Below are positions 63,101 to 64,000 of a DNA stretch of 64,000 nt, piece by piece. Position numbers and translations under genes: made by a program. The notes under the pieces were generated by a model. It did no database searches. It saw only the letters and a program-made list of their open reading frames with translations, and had not been told where the DNA came from. Position 1 is the first letter of the stretch, and each line of letters opens with the position of its first letter. Source of the DNA: G963667675 sp965249215 (GTDB lineage: Bacteria > Chloroflexota > Dehalococcoidia > Lucifugimonadales > UBA3495). The DNA lies in the NCBI GenBank assembly GCA_965249215.1, contig CBDFLN010000001.1, forward strand, positions 620,001 to 684,000, read 5' to 3'.

Positions 63101-63270
63101 AACACATCCGTCGACAGTTTTAAGCGACGCCCATTGTCCCGAAAATACCCGGCGGCGGCTTGTCTAACGTCTTGGCTTGTCCGCCAGTGTGTTTGTGGGG
63201 AACCCACGTCCACGGCTAGCAGACATGTTGGGTCAGCGGCGTGCGAGCGTCAAACCGGTTTTGTTGGGGG

Positions 63271-63927
63271 TTAAGGCCTATCAGACTGCTGCCGCCGGTC
63301 GGCCAGCTTCCACCCGAAGCCGACCACAAGTGACGCTATCATCAGCTTCACCAGGTCGCCGGGGATAAATGGGTACATTCCACCGCTGAACAGCTCACCT
63401 TCGGCCGGCCAACCAAAGTCAAAATAGTGCAGCCACAACAGGCCCGGCACGTATATGAACAGGCTTCCCAGAAGCATGGGCCACAGGGAACGGCCTCGAT
63501 TCCAGCCGCGCTGCGACAGATAGCCCACCAACACGGAGGCGGCGACGAACCCGATAAGATAACCTCCGGTGACTGAGCCGGTCACGTATTCCCAGCCGTT
63601 GCCGCCGTCTTTGAATACCGGCACCCCGGCCATGCCCAGAAAGTAGTACACGAGGATTGCAAAGAGGCCCCACCGTAGCCCCAAAACACCTCCAATGAGG
63701 AGCACGCCAGTGGTCTGAAAGGTGATGGGCACCGGGTTATCCGGCAGGTAGAACGTCGCCCGCCCGAAGGCCACCAGCAACCCCACAAACAGCAGCGATA
63801 TGGCCAATCTCTGAAGGGTGTTGATTGACGGGAAGAGGGAGTCCATGAGGGAATTGTTGAACTGACCTATCACCGACCACGGTTTCGCCTGTACCACAAA
63901 TTCGCCGGACCTGATCACATTCTGCAT
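63271..63927 (-). CDS. bioY: Biotin transporter BioY
   Basis: Substrate-binding (S) component of the biotin ECF transporter, 218 aa. Hydrophobic segments start with RLAISLLFVGLLVAFG and continue GVLLIGGVLGLRWGLFAILVYYFLG, VTGGYLIGFVAASVLVGYL, LLGSLFIYVPGLLWLH and LVKLMIASLVVGF; the BioY motif includes PVPITFQTTGVLL and GGYLIGF. The ATG at 63927 has GGAG eight bases upstream. Biotin import fits with the acetyl-CoA carboxylase in this organism. No EcfA/T genes are in the window. Confidence 0.92.
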   Translation of the reverse strand: MQNVIRSGEFVVQAKPWSVIGQFNNSLMDSLFPSINTLQRLAISLLFVGLLVAFGRATFYLPDNPVPITFQTTGVLLIGGVLGLRWGLFAILVYYFLGMAGVPVFKDGGNGWEYVTGSVTGGYLIGFVAASVLVGYLSQRGWNRGRSLWPMLLGSLFIYVPGLLWLHYFDFGWPAEGELFSGGMYPFIPGDLVKLMIASLVVGFGWKLADRRQQSDRP

Positions 63928-64000
63928 TGCGCCGACTCCCAACCGGAACTGGGCTATAGTTTGCCTACATTCGAACGGAGGCGAACGGAGGCGTAGGGGG

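Overview
The window is about 60% GC and bacterial, with tight single-strand runs, Shine-Dalgarno sites of the GGAGG type and lipobox lipoproteins whose mature ends are Thr/Pro/Ala-rich. The mix of a fused AccD-AccA carboxyltransferase, T-box-controlled ilv genes, CaiB/BaiF and MmgE/PrpD enzymes and livJ-like binding proteins fits a Chloroflexota genome, probably a Dehalococcoidia/SAR202-type lineage. That placement is inference; there is no rRNA here to test it. Most of the window is ordinary chromosome, with a repeat-rich accessory fraction.

Layout. 1-5.1 kb: SDR fragment, small Cys-rich protein, class II fumarase, a HTH protein, and a first acetolactate synthase gene behind a T-box leader. 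5.1-6.8 kb: complete IS1380-type element. 6.8-10.1 kb: accessory island of very small genes, a PLD-type nuclease with a winged-helix tail, and a phage-like HTH pair. 10.2-25.3 kb: housekeeping (tsaD, CNNM/CBS transporter, phosphatase, tilS, accDA, Mrp/DUF59 Fe-S assembly, quinone reductase, a GreA with an extra N-terminal domain, a UGA-containing peroxiredoxin, an MBL-fold nuclease). 25.4-28.4 kb: second, inverted, damaged IS copy, a scrambled patchwork of IS pieces and a 50-bp tandem array. 28.4-35.2 kb: branched-chain amino acid operon (T-box - ilvB - ilvN - ilvC - PH-like gene - leuA) next to tRNA-Ile(GAT). 35.6-45.2 kb: lipoprotein-rich region with two tandem plant-type LRR lipoproteins, an amino-acid-type binding protein, carbonic anhydrase, a two-repeat lipoprotein, a YbaY-like protein and an AttH/lipocalin-like protein. 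45.2-64 kb: double CoA-transferase, glnA, dxs, three DsrE-like genes, ftsH, hflK/hflC, sucCD, three tRNAs (Leu-GAG, Cys-GCA, Leu-TAA), MmgE/PrpD and BioY.

How genes work together. The two ilvB genes are each preceded by a promoter, a T-box leader and a terminator. Aligning the two specifier loops predicts different sensing: AUC (Ile) for the single gene at 2.9-4.6 kb and CUC (Leu) for the ilvBNC-leuA operon. Matching tRNAs Ile(GAT) and Leu(GAG) are both encoded here. FtsH and its usual partners HflK/HflC lie close together; SucC and SucD form one enzyme; Mrp and DUF59 form a Fe-S assembly pair.

Most notable points: (1) a peroxiredoxin at 23509-23973 whose peroxidatic cysteine codon is UGA, probably selenocysteine; (2) two T-boxes with different predicted specifiers; (3) GreA fused behind an integrase-like N-terminal domain; (4) a PLD nuclease/winged-helix gene with a string of tiny co-directional genes; (5) families of dispersed, terminal-inverted-repeat (MITE-like) and REP-like repeats, one amplified into a 50-bp tandem array beside the damaged IS copy.
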